Positions 43,952-57,209 are shown, counted from the first letter of the stretch. The stretch: 64,000 nt of DNA from Tetraselmis striata (GCA_006384855.1 VCJN01002662.1:62001-126000), one strand, 5' to 3'. The notes: generated by a model not told the origin, from the sequence alone. Numbers and translations are program-made.

Positions 43952-46900
43952 TTTGGAAACCCAAAGAGTGGTTGTTCCGAAATGGTCTTAGTCCTGAACG
44001 CCCACAACCCAATATTCCCGCTTAGACGCTGACCTCGAGGTTGTTCAGGGGACGCCCTCACCTCCTGCAGTCAGCCACGTCTTCACAAGTGGAGGGAGCA
44101 ACTCATCACAGTGCAACGTTCATCGGCGCCAATTTTCTGCGCTATTGTTGGCAAGGCACTGTGCAAGGCGCGCGTAGGAGGCATCGCCTACACCTACAAC
44201 GCGTGCAACGAGCTGAGAGGAGCCGCGTGTGGTGGTTACCTCAGCCTGGAGTGCGTTCGTCGGCAACCGCTTCATCAACCTGCTCAGTCCAGACTTCTGC
44301 GCGCCAATTGTGGGGGGGGGGGGGGGGGGGGGGGGGGGAGCAGTCACTGAGCAAGGCGCATGTCTGAGGGAGAGAGCCCGCGCCAACTCAGCCGACGCTT
44401 CACGAGGAGTACCGGAGCACCTGTGGCAGCACCCTTATTGGAGCCGGAGCGCGTCTTGCGTCAAGCGCTCCGTGACGCCATGGCGCAGCGCGGTGGAGAC
44501 CCCATCGCCGTAGGATCTGGAACACCATCAAGACGACGACCACCTGGCAGTCAGCACTACACGCCCAATCAGATCATGTGTGACCTGAGTGCAGCGGAGG
44601 AGCGCATCTACGAGGAGCGAGAAGATGCGCGGACAATCGCCGGTGGTCTACGCAAGCAGTCAACACCACGCCATGAGCGCTTCGACGGCGCTACCTCGAT
44701 ATGGACGGAGTGGTTCGGTTCATACAACGCCAACGTGTTGGTGCCACACGCGCTTGCCAAGGCGCCACCTAGATCAGCCCCGAGGGCTGACAGAGCTGGT
44801 TCATCGGAGGGCGAGAGCACCGGACCGGAGTGGGTGTTCAGCCCGGCGGACTCTCTTCAGCTTCTTCAAGAGTATGTCGAGATCAACGCCGTCACCAGGC
44901 CCATCATCGATCAATGGCAGAAGGACACTCTACGCTATCAACAACAAACTCTCCGCTTCGACCCTGCATCCGGACGCATTAGAGTGCCATCGCGCGAGGA
45001 TGCGGACGCCTTTCACGAGTTCCGCTATCGACGCTACGTGGAGCTCTTTGAGACCAAGTTCAACGAGGCGCCGAAGATGCGCACTAGGTACGACGCCTAC
45101 ACCCGTGAGGGCTTCCGCGAGACCCCTGCCAGCTTGGCGATGACTCTTCGCGAGCTCAAGGTGCATCTACCGGACCTCACGTGGGACAAGGTCAACCGGA
45201 AAGCGTTCGACGTCATGACCTCTGTGTGGCGCTCTATTCCGGCGCTCAAGCAGTCCCTCGATGCTGGCTTCCATCAGCTCAAGGACATCGTTGTTCTACG
45301 TCAGTCTCATGAGGACCGCTTGGACGAGATAGCTGCGGAGGTGGAGCGCTATGAGGACATCGTGAGGATAGATGAGATTCGAATGACGGAGGCCTTGACG
45401 GCTGCCCAACACTTCGCGGAACTGACTGGAGCATCGGCGCCGGCAGCTGGTGGAGGACGGCAGCACGGCACCAGCACTCAAGAACCAGTCATCACATGGA
45501 CCATGGTCAACGGACGTCGTGTGCGAGCGCAGCTTGTCGTCGTGAAGGACACCCACCAGATCCGCCCGTTGTGCGAGGCTTGCACAAAGGCGTGTGGACA
45601 AGACATCTTTCACGGCGCCAACTACCGAGAGTGAGACAACAAGTTTGGCTCAACCATGTACGTCAACGATGCCGCTGGTGGCCGTGGCGGCCGTGGAGGT
45701 GGCCGAGGCGCAGGCCGCGGTGTCCGTGGAGGTCATGGCGGTGGACGCGGCGACGGAGGCGCACCCGGAGGCGGACGAGGACCGTGCTGGAACGCTGGGT
45801 GCGACGGCGCTCACAACTTCACTGAGTGCGACAAGCCAATCACTGACCCTACGCTCATCGCACGACTGAAGCGCAACCAGCGGGAGCGAGAGCGTCGCCT
45901 TGCCTATGGACAGCAACGCGGATGGACTATGGACGTGGACACCGGACTGTCCAAGCTCGAGATGGACTTGGCGAGGAAAGCCGGACACATGCTCACCGGG
46001 CAACACGACGCCCATGCTGACGGAGCAGCGACATCATCAACAATGGCAGACCTGGAGGCCATGTTCTCTCGCATCCTCGAGAAGTCTCAAGCTGCCCATG
46101 GTGCCACGGGTGCCATGCGCTTGGCCGTGGAGGTGCCGGACCCCTTTCTGGATTGCGTTGACACCGACGATCACGGCACTTTGCTACATGGAGCGTCGTG
46201 TGTGGAGCTGCCCGTGCGTGAGCTGCGTGAAGTCTTCTTTGGAGCTCCAGGTCGTGCGCAACCTGTGGGGGCTGACCGGACACCGGAGTTGACAGTACCA
46301 AGACCGCGTGGACGCCCGGCAGTGCTGCCCCCAGGATCGGCGCGGAACCCTGAACTCCGCATGCGCCAACCCGGATGGGACGCCCAACGCGAGCAACTCA
46401 CCAAGCAGCGGCCCCAAGGCTTGGAGCCGGCAGTCGAGCAGGAGGCTCCTGCGTCCTACAAGGGCCGCCGTGGAGGAGGAGCGATCACCTCGGACTTGTT
46501 GGACATCCGCAATCAGCAGCTCCTGCAGCACCTGCGCACAGCGCTACAACACGCCAAGTTCCCTGGTCTACCCGTTGCTGTGGTATCGGACATGACACCC
46601 GAGCATGCTGCAAGGTGGTTGGAGGCACGCGACACTGCATTGCGTGGAGGACTTGAAACTCGTGACCACATGGCCGTGGCATGGGAGACGGTGCTTCAGC
46701 AAGCCGTCCGACGCTTCGAGGCGACATCACGGCTCACCTCGGTTGACTACACGCACCTCGACTTGACGCGCGTCTTTGCCGCAGCAGTGCAGAGCGTCTA
46801 TGGTCTGTCTCTCCCCCGCGTCAGTGTCCCGCCACTGTCCTCGCCATCAGTGGAGCCCCAAGCCAACATGCATCCAGTGGACGTGGTGCAACATGGCGTC

Positions 46901-47619
46901 AAGCCTCTGGAGTCTCGGTGCCAACTGTCAGCGACATCTTCGGAACTTCAGCAGTTGCGAGAGGTGCAGCGCAGCGCATACCCGGACTACCCGGAGTATG
47001 ACCGCCACAGTGCTTTCTACGTGGACTGCAAGTTGACTGCCATCGTCATTGGCGGCGTGCGCATCCTGATGGCCTTGTTAGACACCGGCTGCGACTACAG
47101 CGGTGTGCACCGGCGCGTGGTGGATGGCATGAAGCCGGGCGAGGCGGACGCCACGCTGCAGTCCATGTCCATGCAAGGCATTGGCGGCAAGATGGAGATG
47201 CAGCGCCTTGTGGGGCGCATCTCCTACGTGATCAACCCGGACACAGATTGGGAGCGCAAGTTTGAGTGGCCATCGTTCGCCATTCTTGAAGGCGACCATC
47301 TTCCACATGTCATCTTGTGCACATCCGTCATGGCACACCTTGGCATGGTCATCGATGTGGGGGGGCATACTGCCTCATACCGCCCAGATCCCCACGATCT
47401 CAGCCGCCACGTCGATGTGCCACTGAAGCATCACAACATGCCCAAGCTCCAAGTCCCGCGCAGGCTGCCGCACGCAACGCTGGCCGTGTTGGCATCGGAC
47501 GGCCCATCTCCAAGACTGCCGTCAGGAGTTGGGGGGGGGGGGGGGGGGGGGGGAGGGGGGGGAGGAGCCCGATGCCGCAGCCAACCTGACCTCTTCATTC
47601 TCCTTTAACAGCCAGATCG

Positions 47620-49800
47620 AGCTGCAACCGGACAACGTGGGCACCGACGCTGCAGTGCAGCCGGAGCAGCAGGACGACGCTGAGCTACCGGAGCTTGTAG
47701 CCGACTATAGATGACGAGGAGGACTTTGTGCCCTGTTGGGTAGAGGAAGTGCCCGACCATGTTGCTAACGTCATTGCGTCATGCTTCACCCTGCGCGCCA
47801 GTCCCATGGACGCCGAATCTGATAGCGATGAGGAGCTTCCGGACATGGTGGAGGACTCCAGCGATGATGACGATGTCTATGAGGAGCTGCCGGACCTGAT
47901 GGGGGACTCCAGCGATGATGACGATGTCTATGTGGAGCTCACCATCATGACACAGACGGAGCCGGAGTTCGAAACATCGCTTGATAGCGAACCACCGGCC
48001 GCGGGCGCATGTTACGCCCTGCGCGCGGAGAGCCTCAGCGCCGACAATGTGCAGGAGCCAAACTGCCCATCAGACGATGAAGAGCTGGAGGATGGCACTG
48101 CAATGCCATTGAGGGGACATAAGGACGAGATACCAGACTGGAGGGAGCTCCGGAGGCAGCGTCAAGCTGCCCTACATCTGCACTTGAGCGGCCACACACT
48201 GGAGCGTTTGGCGCTCGTGCGCGCCGTGCCGCATTCGGCGCCGGAGCTGACCTACATCATCGACCTCGACCGGACCGGAGGCAAGGAGGGACGCGCCAAG
48301 CAAGGGCTCTTCTTGTTCGTTGGCATGCTGTCGGTGGTATTCGCCAACCTCTTCGACGGGTACCACTATGAGCTGATACATATCGTGGATCGTATGCTCC
48401 GGAGCGTGGCTCATCGGCAGCGCCTGCTGCGCCAGCTTGAGTGGATGCATCAGCGGTGGCCCGTGCAACTTCCTCGCAATGCGTTCGAGAAGTGCTTCGC
48501 TCTTAGCGACGAGTTGGAGCCTGACGTGGAGCACATCACAGCACCAGCCATCCTGAGGCACCTGCCGGAGCTGGACGAGCTACGCGCTGAGCCTCCCTGT
48601 CAGGACGTGTCATCGATGGGCACTCATCATGGACTACGTGGTGCCGTTGGCAGAGTGATAGTCCCGTTGGCAGAGGCGATGAGCGAGCTCAACTGCATGT
48701 TGGCCAAGGCACGAGGCATCAAGGAGTACTAGGCTGCTCCCGCGCATTATGGATACGTTATCAAGAACGTGATACCGGCCGCGCCGAGCCGACGCAGCCC
48801 TGAGGTGCAGGAGTTCACCGACTTCATGGCCCGTGTCTTTGGCGAGCCCAACGCGCATCATGCCCACAAATGTGGAGATGCCTCTCTTCGCTCTGCTTTG
48901 TGGTGGACCAACACCTTCACTACTACCAGGCTGTGCAACACGAGTTTGAGCGGCCGCCGCGCGAGACCTACGCGCAGATTGTGGAGCGTTGCAGCGGTGG
49001 GCTGCTTCGCGCTCAAGTGGCAACGCCCACACGCCCAGGCACAATGCTGGGGGGGCTCAACGTTGCCGGTCGGCGCATGATTTATGCGCCCAAGTCAGTC
49101 AGCACGCCCAACACGCGGACGCAGCGCCTCCGACCTGGGGGGGCGCCCGGCTCAGGAATGGTGGAGGTTGTCGGCATGGACCCGCCGCAATACCGTCCGT
49201 CATCAGCCGTCATGCGTGAGGCGTGCCTTCTCGACAGAGACTATGCTGGCTTCTACACCCGGCAGGAGCTAGGCTTTTCTGAAGAGGAGATGGTGATTGC
49301 CATCGGAAATGTTTGTGCGCCGACATCGGTGTCGGTCATGAACCGGTGTGCTGTCGCCTATGCGCATGAGCGCAGACATCAACATATGCTGCAAGCTGTT
49401 TGTGCAGCAACGATTGAGGAGGACGCCCCTACCGGCGCAGCAGTTGAAGATCATTTGGTCAACACGCAAGAGCTGCGCGCCGCACAGCACGAGCTCCGCC
49501 GCTCAACGGCTGCCGCCGTGGAGGCAGAGATGGAGCATGCCATCAACATGGCTACCCTCAAGCAAGGTACTAGGGTGAAACCTCCTGACAACCCACGCAC
49601 AGCAGCGCGAGTGACCAAGGCGGGGCGCCGTTGGCTGGAGGAGCAGCGCCAAGCGACTCGAGCGACGGAGCGGGAGGTCGCCGAGGCTCGGCGCCGAGTA
49701 TTGGCAGCTGACCACACGCCCGAGTTGTTGCCGGCGATCACAAGGCTGCCAAACCAAGACCCCGTCGCGATAGCGCTGCTACCGGACGCAAGGCTGTCAG
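47620..49800 (+). other. ~2.2 kb region of unknown role between protease and RT of element B
   Basis: Two blocks are seen: an acidic one with repeated SSDDDDVYEELPD-like units followed by a helical part (48130-48730), and a second with PPRETYAQIVERCSGGLL, YRPSSAVMREACLLDRD and a long charged helix (about 49430-49730). Neither matches a standard gypsy domain that I know. Confidence 0.5.
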
Positions 49801-52308
49801 CGCGGCGTTGACACTTCTGATGTGGCTAGTCCTTTTGGGCCCCGCGTGCTTCGTCGCCGCTAACGTCGGTTCGCGTGTTGGCGCTGGACTGATGGCAGAT
49901 GTCTTTGGTGGAGCGCAAGAGCGTCCTGCGTGGGCCACATCATATGTGGACGGTGTTGACGACAAAGCTGCAGCGGACGGATGGAGTCGACGCAGCCAGG
50001 CAGCTCTCGTGAAGTGCTATGCCGCATACGCTAACGAGAAGCATCTCGTTAAGGAATCACCAACAGTGAAGGTAACGAGCAAGCTCATCAACCCCAAGGA
50101 CTCCAAGCAGCCTCATCACTGGGCGATATCGGAAGACTGGAAGGACAAGGAGGGCTTCGCAGCACTGATGGACTCAGACCCGGCGTGGTACGCGTGGGGT
50201 CTGGACGACTTGCGTGCCGTTGACGCCGAGCCCTATGACTTCAAGCTGGTCGACTACAACCCAGTCTTCAAGCGCCAGTATCACCTTGCCCATCGAGAGC
50301 AAGAGTGGGCTAACGATTGGGTCAAGAAGTTGGAGAAGGCAGGCATCGTGGGCGAGATCGAGAGCCCTTATGATGCACCAGTCATCGTGGCGCCGAAGAA
50401 GGACGAGCATGGCGCATGGACCGATCTTCGCTATGCGGTGGACTATCGTGGGCTTAACGAGCGTACCATCCGCGATCAATACCCGTGCCCGACAGCGGAC
50501 GAGCTCATGACGCGCATGGAGGGAGCTTCGCGATTCACCGCGACTGATTGCACGAAGGCATTTCATCAGCGCCGAGTGTCGGACAAGCCGTCCGGACCCG
50601 ATGGATTGTCAGCGCAGCAACGCCTCGCGTTCCATGCAGGTAATCGGCTGCTAACCTTCAAACGCATGCCCTTCGGACACAAGAACTGCGTGGCAGCATG
50701 GCAGCGCGTTGTGGATCAAGCGCTCGCTGGTTTGGACTTCGCAGTCGCCTTCGCGGACGATGTACTGATTTTCAGTCATGACGATGAGCAGGAGCACATG
50801 CGCCGTGTGCGCATTGTGTTTGATCGACTCAAGGCCCGGGGAGTGCAGGTCTCTCCACCCAAGACACGTCTCGGACTGTCACGAGTGACCTTTCTTGGTC
50901 ATATTGTCAGCGGCGCAGGCGTGGAGCCTATGGCTGACAAGGTGGAGGCCATCAACTCTCTTCCGGCGCCGAAGAATGTCAGTGATGTGCGCCATTTCCT
51001 CGGGATGGCCACCTACTACTGCCGTTTCTTGGAGAGCTTCTCGCTTGTGAAGGCACCCTTGACAGCTTTGACCAAGAAGGATGCGCCGTGGAAATGGGGC
51101 GCAGCCGAGCAGCAATCCTTCGACGCCATCAAGGCCATGCTGGTTTCGGCGCCGGTGCTGCGCCATCCTGATTGGTGTCGCCCGTTTGTGCTGCACACCG
51201 GTTGGTCTCGAGCTGGAGTAGGAGCGTGCCTTTCGCAGGTAGACGACAATGGCGTGGAGTATGCCGTGTCTTTTGCGTCGCGCATGAACACCCCAGTGGA
51301 GGCAGACATGTCTAGCTACGAGGGAGAGGTCGGCGCAGTCGTGTGGGCTGTTCAACTCTTCCGCTACTACCTGCATGGCAACCACTTCCAGCTCATCACT
51401 GACTGCAAGGCCATGGAGTGGCTGCGGACGACAGCAAGACTGCGAGGCAAGCTTGCTAGGTGGAGCCTCATCCTTGCGGAGTACGACTTCAGTATCAAGC
51501 ACCGTCCGGGCAAGGACAACACCGTGCCGGACTTGCTCAGTCGGCGTCCAATGCCAGCGGAGCCAGTAAGGGCCACCTCAGACGCCGCCGGCACCACCAC
51601 TGCAATCGCCACTCAGAGGAGGTCGCCCGCCGCGATGGCAGATGCGTCGGCTATGTTTGGTGGCTGCACACCCAGCAAGTGCCTTGGAAGGACGCCCGCG
51701 CTACCCTCAGCACACGCAGCGTTTGCAGCACAGTGTATCGCAATGGCCTTCACGGCAGATGTCTACGCTAGCCAGGAGCTTCATTGGCCTACCCGGGACG
51801 TATGGAGCAGCCCCGTGGCTATCTCTTACCTGCGAGGTGAGACCACGCCAGCCGACGTGTCAGTGGAGGTGTGGCAGCAGCTTGTGCGCCGCTGCGCCAA
51901 GTACAGTTGGCACAACGACAAGGTGTGGCTGCAAACTGGAGACACTGCCCGTGAGGTGCCAAAGCCTGAAGAGCGACCATACGCGATTCGCCGAGTACAC
52001 GCCAGCATCGGCCACCTTGGCCGGGACCGCACTTACCAAGTGTTGGCCCGCCACTTTGTATGGCCGGGCATGCACAAAGACGTCGGCGCCATGGTCAAGC
52101 AGTGCCGCGCCTGCGATCGCGTCAAAGCGTCGTTCAACCAGAAGCACGATCGTCTCAAGCCCATGCCACTGTTTGGGCTCTTCTATCGCTTAAGCGTGGA
52201 CTCAGCCGGACCGCTGCCGACTAGCAGCGAGGGCCACTAGTACGTGATCGTCATCGTGGAGCACTTCAGCAAGTGGATGGCATGTCGTGCGGCTCAGGGT
52301 GAGGAGTG

Positions 52309-52823
52309 GGTTACGCCTGTGTTGTTTGCGTCGTGACGCCCGTCTTGCTTTTACCTCCTGTGAACCCGTCGTACCGACTGCCTGGACTTGTCGACCGACC
52401 GACCGACCGATTAGCGTACCGAACGTGCCTGATCAGCACTGGCTTGCTTGTTGCCATGTGCGAGCAGTCGGTACTGCGCGTCGTCGTCGTCGAGTCGTGT
52501 CGTGATACCGCAGGCGTACGCATATGCGCACGTGCGGGCACTCGTAGTCCATTCGCGAGAGGCATGTCGTGCGGCACAGGGTGAGGAGTGCTTGACGTAT
52601 TTCGCGTCGATCGACCACACACACACACACACCTTTGTCACGCCGAGTAACCAAGCAACTCGCACGCGTGCGTAGTGCCGGCCAATGGGGCCGACGGCAC
52701 TGTGAGACGTACTTCTACTGGAGTCATAGGAACAGAGGCCAAGAGTCAGCAGGTCTTAGACAGCGACTTAGAGGCCAGGACATGTACATAAGACCACGTG
52801 CCTAAGAGTCTGTTAGGCGATCG
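52309..52823 (+). repeat. 3' terminal repeat of element B
   Basis: Equal in length to the 5' copy, with about ten substitutions. Confidence 0.85.
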
Positions 52824-52936
52824 GCTACTTATTCAGTACTGGTAGTCGCTACTGTTATACTGGTACATTGTCTGTACGAGCGGGGCTCAGCATGCGCTTC
52901 GACTAACTCCGACGATCGCTACAGCGCAACCATTGT

Positions 52937-52990
52937 CCGCTCGGTTGAGCGGTCGTCTCGTACGCGAGAGGCACCGGGTTGGATTCCTGA
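52937..52990 (+). repeat. tRNA-like segment, possible SINE head
   Basis: CGCTCGGTTGAGCGGTC resembles an internal A box region and CCGGGTTGGATTCC a B box, about 35 bases apart, with an anticodon-arm-like GTCTCG...CGAGAG between them. The acceptor stem does not pair and no intact tRNA is present, so a tRNA-derived SINE or tRNA relic is more likely than a tRNA gene. Confidence 0.35.
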
Positions 52991-53059
52991 TGTATTTCGG
53001 CTTTATCGTCCCGGCGTGTCCAGGGTTTCCCCGGTTGATGCCTTCGGGGTTAGAATGAG

Positions 53060-53141
53060 GCAATGGTCTACGGGCTACAGGGTATGCCAGACCTACGACT
53101 GCAATGGTCTACGGGCTACAGGGTATGCCAGACCTACGACT
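53060..53141 (+). repeat. 41 bp perfect tandem duplication
   Basis: A 41 base unit containing TCTACGGGCTACAGGGTATG occurs twice in a row without change, about 250 bases upstream of the kinase start codon. Confidence 0.85.
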
Positions 53142-53393
53142 GCAATTGGCGCAAGAGGTCAAGTGCTGGGGCGGCTTCGGCCGATGTCCCGGCCGGGGCG
53201 AACTTTACTTCACTTTTACTACAGCGTATAACCGTCGTCGTGCAGAGCAATCCTGCTGTAGTCGCTTTCCTCTCCGCCCAGGCGGAGAGCAAGTTTCGGT
53301 GTGCAGACAGAGTTTCTGTCGCATCCGCAAACACCGTTTGCGGCGCCTCCGTCGACTTCCGCCGCACTCCGAACGCTGGAAAACATCGCAGCC

Positions 53394-56300
53394 ATGAACG
53401 TGAGGCCGTCGTCTGGGCGACCCGGCTCGCGGGCCTCCGGCTATGACCCCCCCGTGGGCGTGGTTCGGCCGGGCAGCGGCAGGGCAATCACCGCACGCGG
53501 CCCGGCGCAAGCACCCCGGCCAGACCCCCGGCAGCCGCCAGTCCAAGGCCGCTCCAACGCGAAACACGAGCAGGGTGACAGCAAGCTGGTAAGCCGCATT
53601 ATCTGCGCCTTCTCTGAATCGCCGACTTCATCGACTCCAAGTGGCACTGCTGGGAAGCCGCGCGTGGAGTAGGTTACACACGCCAGAACTGACCCAGTCG
53701 TTTCCGCTGAGATGGCGATCCCCTTGCCCCCCGTCCCGGGTGCCCGCGGCCAGCAGAGCAGGTGGGAAATTCAAGAGCAGATATCCAAGGGCTCGTTCGG
53801 CGTGGTATACAAGGCTATTAACAAAGGTAGACCGCCCACGCCCGGGTGTCGTTTATGACGGCTGATTGCTCTTTGGGCGTCTTACACAGTACAGCGACGA
53901 CGCCATGCGCTGGCTGACTGGCGGCCGCATGCGCGAACGGCGGCAGAGGATGGTCAGCTGTACGCGCTCAAGCAAGTGGATCTGAAAGGAATGAACCGCG
54001 CTGATAGGCAGGAGGCGATGGACGAGGTGCAGTTAGCGCCATCCTGCGCTCACGTCTTGTCAACCTGCTCTGCCCAGCTGGCTTCTGCCCCCCCTCTCAT
54101 ACACAACTGCCTCGCTCCTGAATCGATATTTTTCCCTCACACAGTCAAGGATCCTGGCTACACTGGACTCGCCATATATAACTCAGCATTACGAGAGCTT
54201 TATTGGTGCGATCAGCTGCTGTGTGTCGCCTTGTTGTTGTTGTTGTGGTTGAGCTGAACAGCTATCACTCCGCTCCGGCCCCCCTTTCCGGGCCTGATAG
54301 CCTGACACGCCAGCTGTGGTCTGGATCCCTAGAGGATGAAAAACTGAACATAGTGATGGAGTTGGCGACAATGGGTAGCCTGCATGCCAAGCTCAAGGTG
54401 TGTGCCTGCTATGTGACACAACACGGCTGGGACAGATTGCAGCTTCAGCATCTGCCAACACACTGTGCCCCTGCAACCCCCAGGCTCAAAAGGGCAAGGG
54501 CCTGCCTGAAGACACAGTGTGGCGATACTTCATCGAGGTACGTAGAATTAACGGCCGCATTAGCTTGCTGCGAGGGGCTGGCCGCACCACAGCGTGACTG
54601 TCAGTCAAATCTGGGGAGTTGCTAGGCGGAGGGGAGGTATTCTGTCTCCATGTACAGAGACATCGACATGATCAGTGTGCGGCTCCTGCTGCTACTACAG
54701 GCGCTGCTCGCAGTTAACCATTTGCACAGTAAAAAAATCATCCATCGGGACATCAAGTCCCTCAACCTCTTCCTCACCGAGTCTGGAGACATCATGCTTG
54801 GGGACCTTGGCATCGCACGCGCAATGAGCGAGAACACGCATTTCCTCAAGTCGCTTGTCGGCACACCTTTCTACCTCAGCCCGGAGCTGTGCAATGACAA
54901 GCCATACAATGAAAAGAGCGACATCTGGGCGCTGGGTGTGGTGCTGTACGAGATGTGCATGACAGTGCACCCATTCACTGCGAAGAACGAGGGCGCGCTG
55001 GTGAGGAAGATTCTCGCAGGTGTATATGACCCTCCTAGGGGCTACTCATCCCAGGTGCGCGCGCTGCTGTCCACTGTCAGTGCCAAGGTCTCAACTCTGA
55101 CCCCGCCACAAAGAGAAGTGGGTGGCAGGGACTGACCCCACAGGTGGCTCGCAGATCGTGGACCTGGTGCGACAGTGCATGACCTTCAAGTATCAGTCCC
55201 GCCCAGACAGCTTCCAGCTGCTGCGCAACCCCACTGTTCTCCGCAAGGCGGCAGAGCTTAACATCAACCTACGACCGGGGCCACGCAAGAAGACCGCGCC
55301 AGCGAGGCAGAAGCCTGCCCCACCGCCGCCGCAGCGTGCCCCTGCTCTGCAAGGCGAGGCGTGGGAGCCTCCCCAGGAGCAGGTGCCTCCCGGGAGTCGC
55401 TCGCAGCCGTGCTAGCCCCGCTCAGCTGTGATGCAGAACTGTTTTGACCCCGCATCCCATGTGCAGGTATATCATGGCCAGCAGGCATCAACGGCTCAAC
55501 ATCCAGAGGAAGATCCCCGCAGGCAGTACGAGGCCGGGTATAGGCGACCGCAGCAGCTGGGCCGCGAGCAGCCGGGGGCAGGCAGTGCATGGCCAGAGCC
55601 GGCTGCAGAGGATGGCAGGGGCTGGCGTGCGCCGCCGCCAGCACAGGCGCAACCGAGGAGCGCCTGGCCTGCGCCAGCGCCTGCCCGGGAGCCAGATGTA
55701 CGGCCATCTGCCGCAGAGTTGGCCGCCAAGCAGCGGCACGGCGCCGGGGGCGCAGTGCCGGGGGGGGTGGATCCCTACGAGCGCACCCCGCCAGAGCGCA
55801 AGGCCCACCACGGCGATGGCCAGCATCAGATGCGCACTGCAGGGGCGCGAGGCCAGCGCCAGCACGCGGCCTACCCGTATGGGTACCAGGATGGCGCGGG
55901 CGGAGCCATCAGCTATGAGATGGAGCAGAGGCTCAAGCTGGCGGAGCACGACGCAGCCATGCGTGCGGCTGTGGCTGATGGGTGCCCGGGTTACGCACGA
56001 GGGCAACATCCAGGGCAGCAGGACCACCTTGGCTCCATCATGAAGGCGAGGAGCAGCGTGGGGATGGGCCTGTTGGGGTTACTCGGTGCAGTGGCACGAT
56101 GGGCAGTGCTCCGGGCCATCGTGCATGACATGGGAGTCGGCTCTGCAACTGAGCTGGTCATGCCTGGCTGTGCAGGGAGGCTACGCAGGACAGGAGGACT
56201 CCTACGATTGGCCGCGCCCTGGGCAGCACCGCGCGGTGGATGCTCACACAGCCGGCAGACCGCAGCAGATGGACAGGTAGACTCGCATCCTTCTCCCGCA

Positions 56301-56969
56301 GGTTACTGTCCTGGAGTGCCACTGCTGCTGTCATCTCACCACCCATGTGACATGAAGCTAACACAGGCTGTTGTGTACTGCCTGGACAGCCACCGTGGCG
56401 CTGCGCCCTTTGCGTTTGACGATACAGAATCCTCGAAGCGCTCGGGCGGGAAGAGTGACAATCCAGACCTATGGTGCGCTGATGGTGCCAGCAATGGCGA
56501 TATCACCTGTATTATTTGCATCCAGGGTGCTTGGGTGCTAGCCCAGCAGATGGCTTTGACGCTCACTTCTCTCCTCCCCCCCCCCCCCCCCCCCCCCCAC
56601 TGCTTTGCTTGCCTAGGAACGTCTCCATCCCGCAGCATGGTAGGAGGCGTGCCGCCGATCTGGCAATCACAGGCCCCTCCCTTCGTGGCAATTCCGCACG
56701 TGGTGGTGGCGGCGGGGCCAATGCTGCCAGGTATGCATGTCTACCCGCTCACTGCCCTGGTCTCTACGCCCCTGTATGCATGCCTCGACACTACACATTC
56801 TGCTTTTCCCCTGAGCGGAGGCCACTGTCTCAATGAACACCTGGCCGGCCACTGTGCACTGATGATAGCGACCTCCGCTGATAGGTATGACTACCAAGGT
56901 GCCATAACGTCAACAACCACCTACGCTACACCGTCAATGGCGCCATCCACATTCTTTGGTGGTAGGTGA
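53394..56969 (+). CDS. NEK-type (NIMA-related) serine/threonine protein kinase, 12 exons
   Basis: Exons: 53394-53588, 53673-53826, 53947-54026, 54145-54205, 54333-54397, 54484-54537, 54701-55054, 55155-55382, 55467-56057, 56176-56276, 56617-56730 and 56885-56969. All have GT-AG borders in matching phase; the total of 2082 bases is exactly 694 codons, giving 693 residues. The kinase domain covers about residues 96-360: glycine loop SKGSFGVVYKAINK (103-116), lysine in LYALKQVD, HRDIKSLN (218-225), DLG instead of DFG (238-240), and GTPFYLSPEL with SPE as usual in NEKs. The N-terminal 95 residues are Pro/Arg-rich. The C-terminal half is long, low in complexity and rich in Gln, Ala and Pro. In green algae NEKs control cilia and the cell cycle; that role here is inferred. 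The intron before exon 11 has a C run of ~23. Confidence 0.9.
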
Positions 56970-57128
56970 TTCTGATGCTTTATGGAGGTCCGGAATGCAG
57001 AGATTCCGGAGCAGGTTGTGTTCCTAGAGTCTGGGACAACTGGATCATCTCCTCAGATATCCTCGCCGCCGCAGTACTCTGTCGTGGATTTCTCTCATGT
57101 GGGGAATCACATGTTTGCTCAGTCCAGT

Positions 57129-57133
57129 TGTAA
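57129..57133 (+). terminator. Poly(A) signal TGTAA of the kinase gene
   Basis: TGTAA lies 160 bases after the stop; another is at about 57198. Confidence 0.5.
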
Positions 57134-57209
57134 AAAGTGACAGACCATGACGTGCGGTGTTTGCGCAGCGCGTTGATTTTTCCTTCCTAGGCGGGAATGT
57201 AATTATGCT

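Larger units (their letters stand above)
43437..52823 (+). mobile_element. Ty3/gypsy LTR retrotransposon (element B), young but broken
   Basis: 515 bp direct repeats at both ends differ at about ten positions, so the insertion is young. Between them in order: gag (about 44360-45640), a Gly/Arg-rich nucleocapsid-like stretch with CWNAGCDGAHNFTEC (about 45650-45860), a retropepsin-like protease (LMALLDTGCDYSGV, about 47070), an acidic region of unknown role (about 47620-49800), reverse transcriptase (about 50250-51050, with MPFGHKNC and FADDVLIFS), RNase H (about 51180-51560), and an integrase zinc-finger part (HASIGHLGRDRTY to CRACDRVKA). The integrase is incomplete. No chromodomain is visible. 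It has a few breaks in all. A G run lies near 44312-44338 and another at 47531-47560. Confidence 0.88.

Noticed and set aside
52937-52990. Functional tRNA gene
   Set aside because: Box-like parts are present, but the acceptor stem does not pair and the anticodon loop is not defined, so only a tRNA-like relic is reported.
55413-55415. TAG as the kinase stop codon, ending the protein in exon 8
   Set aside because: A donor at CAG|GTGCCT (55382) and an acceptor before 55467 allow an in-phase chain to 56969 whose total length is an exact multiple of three; the short form remains possible as an isoform.
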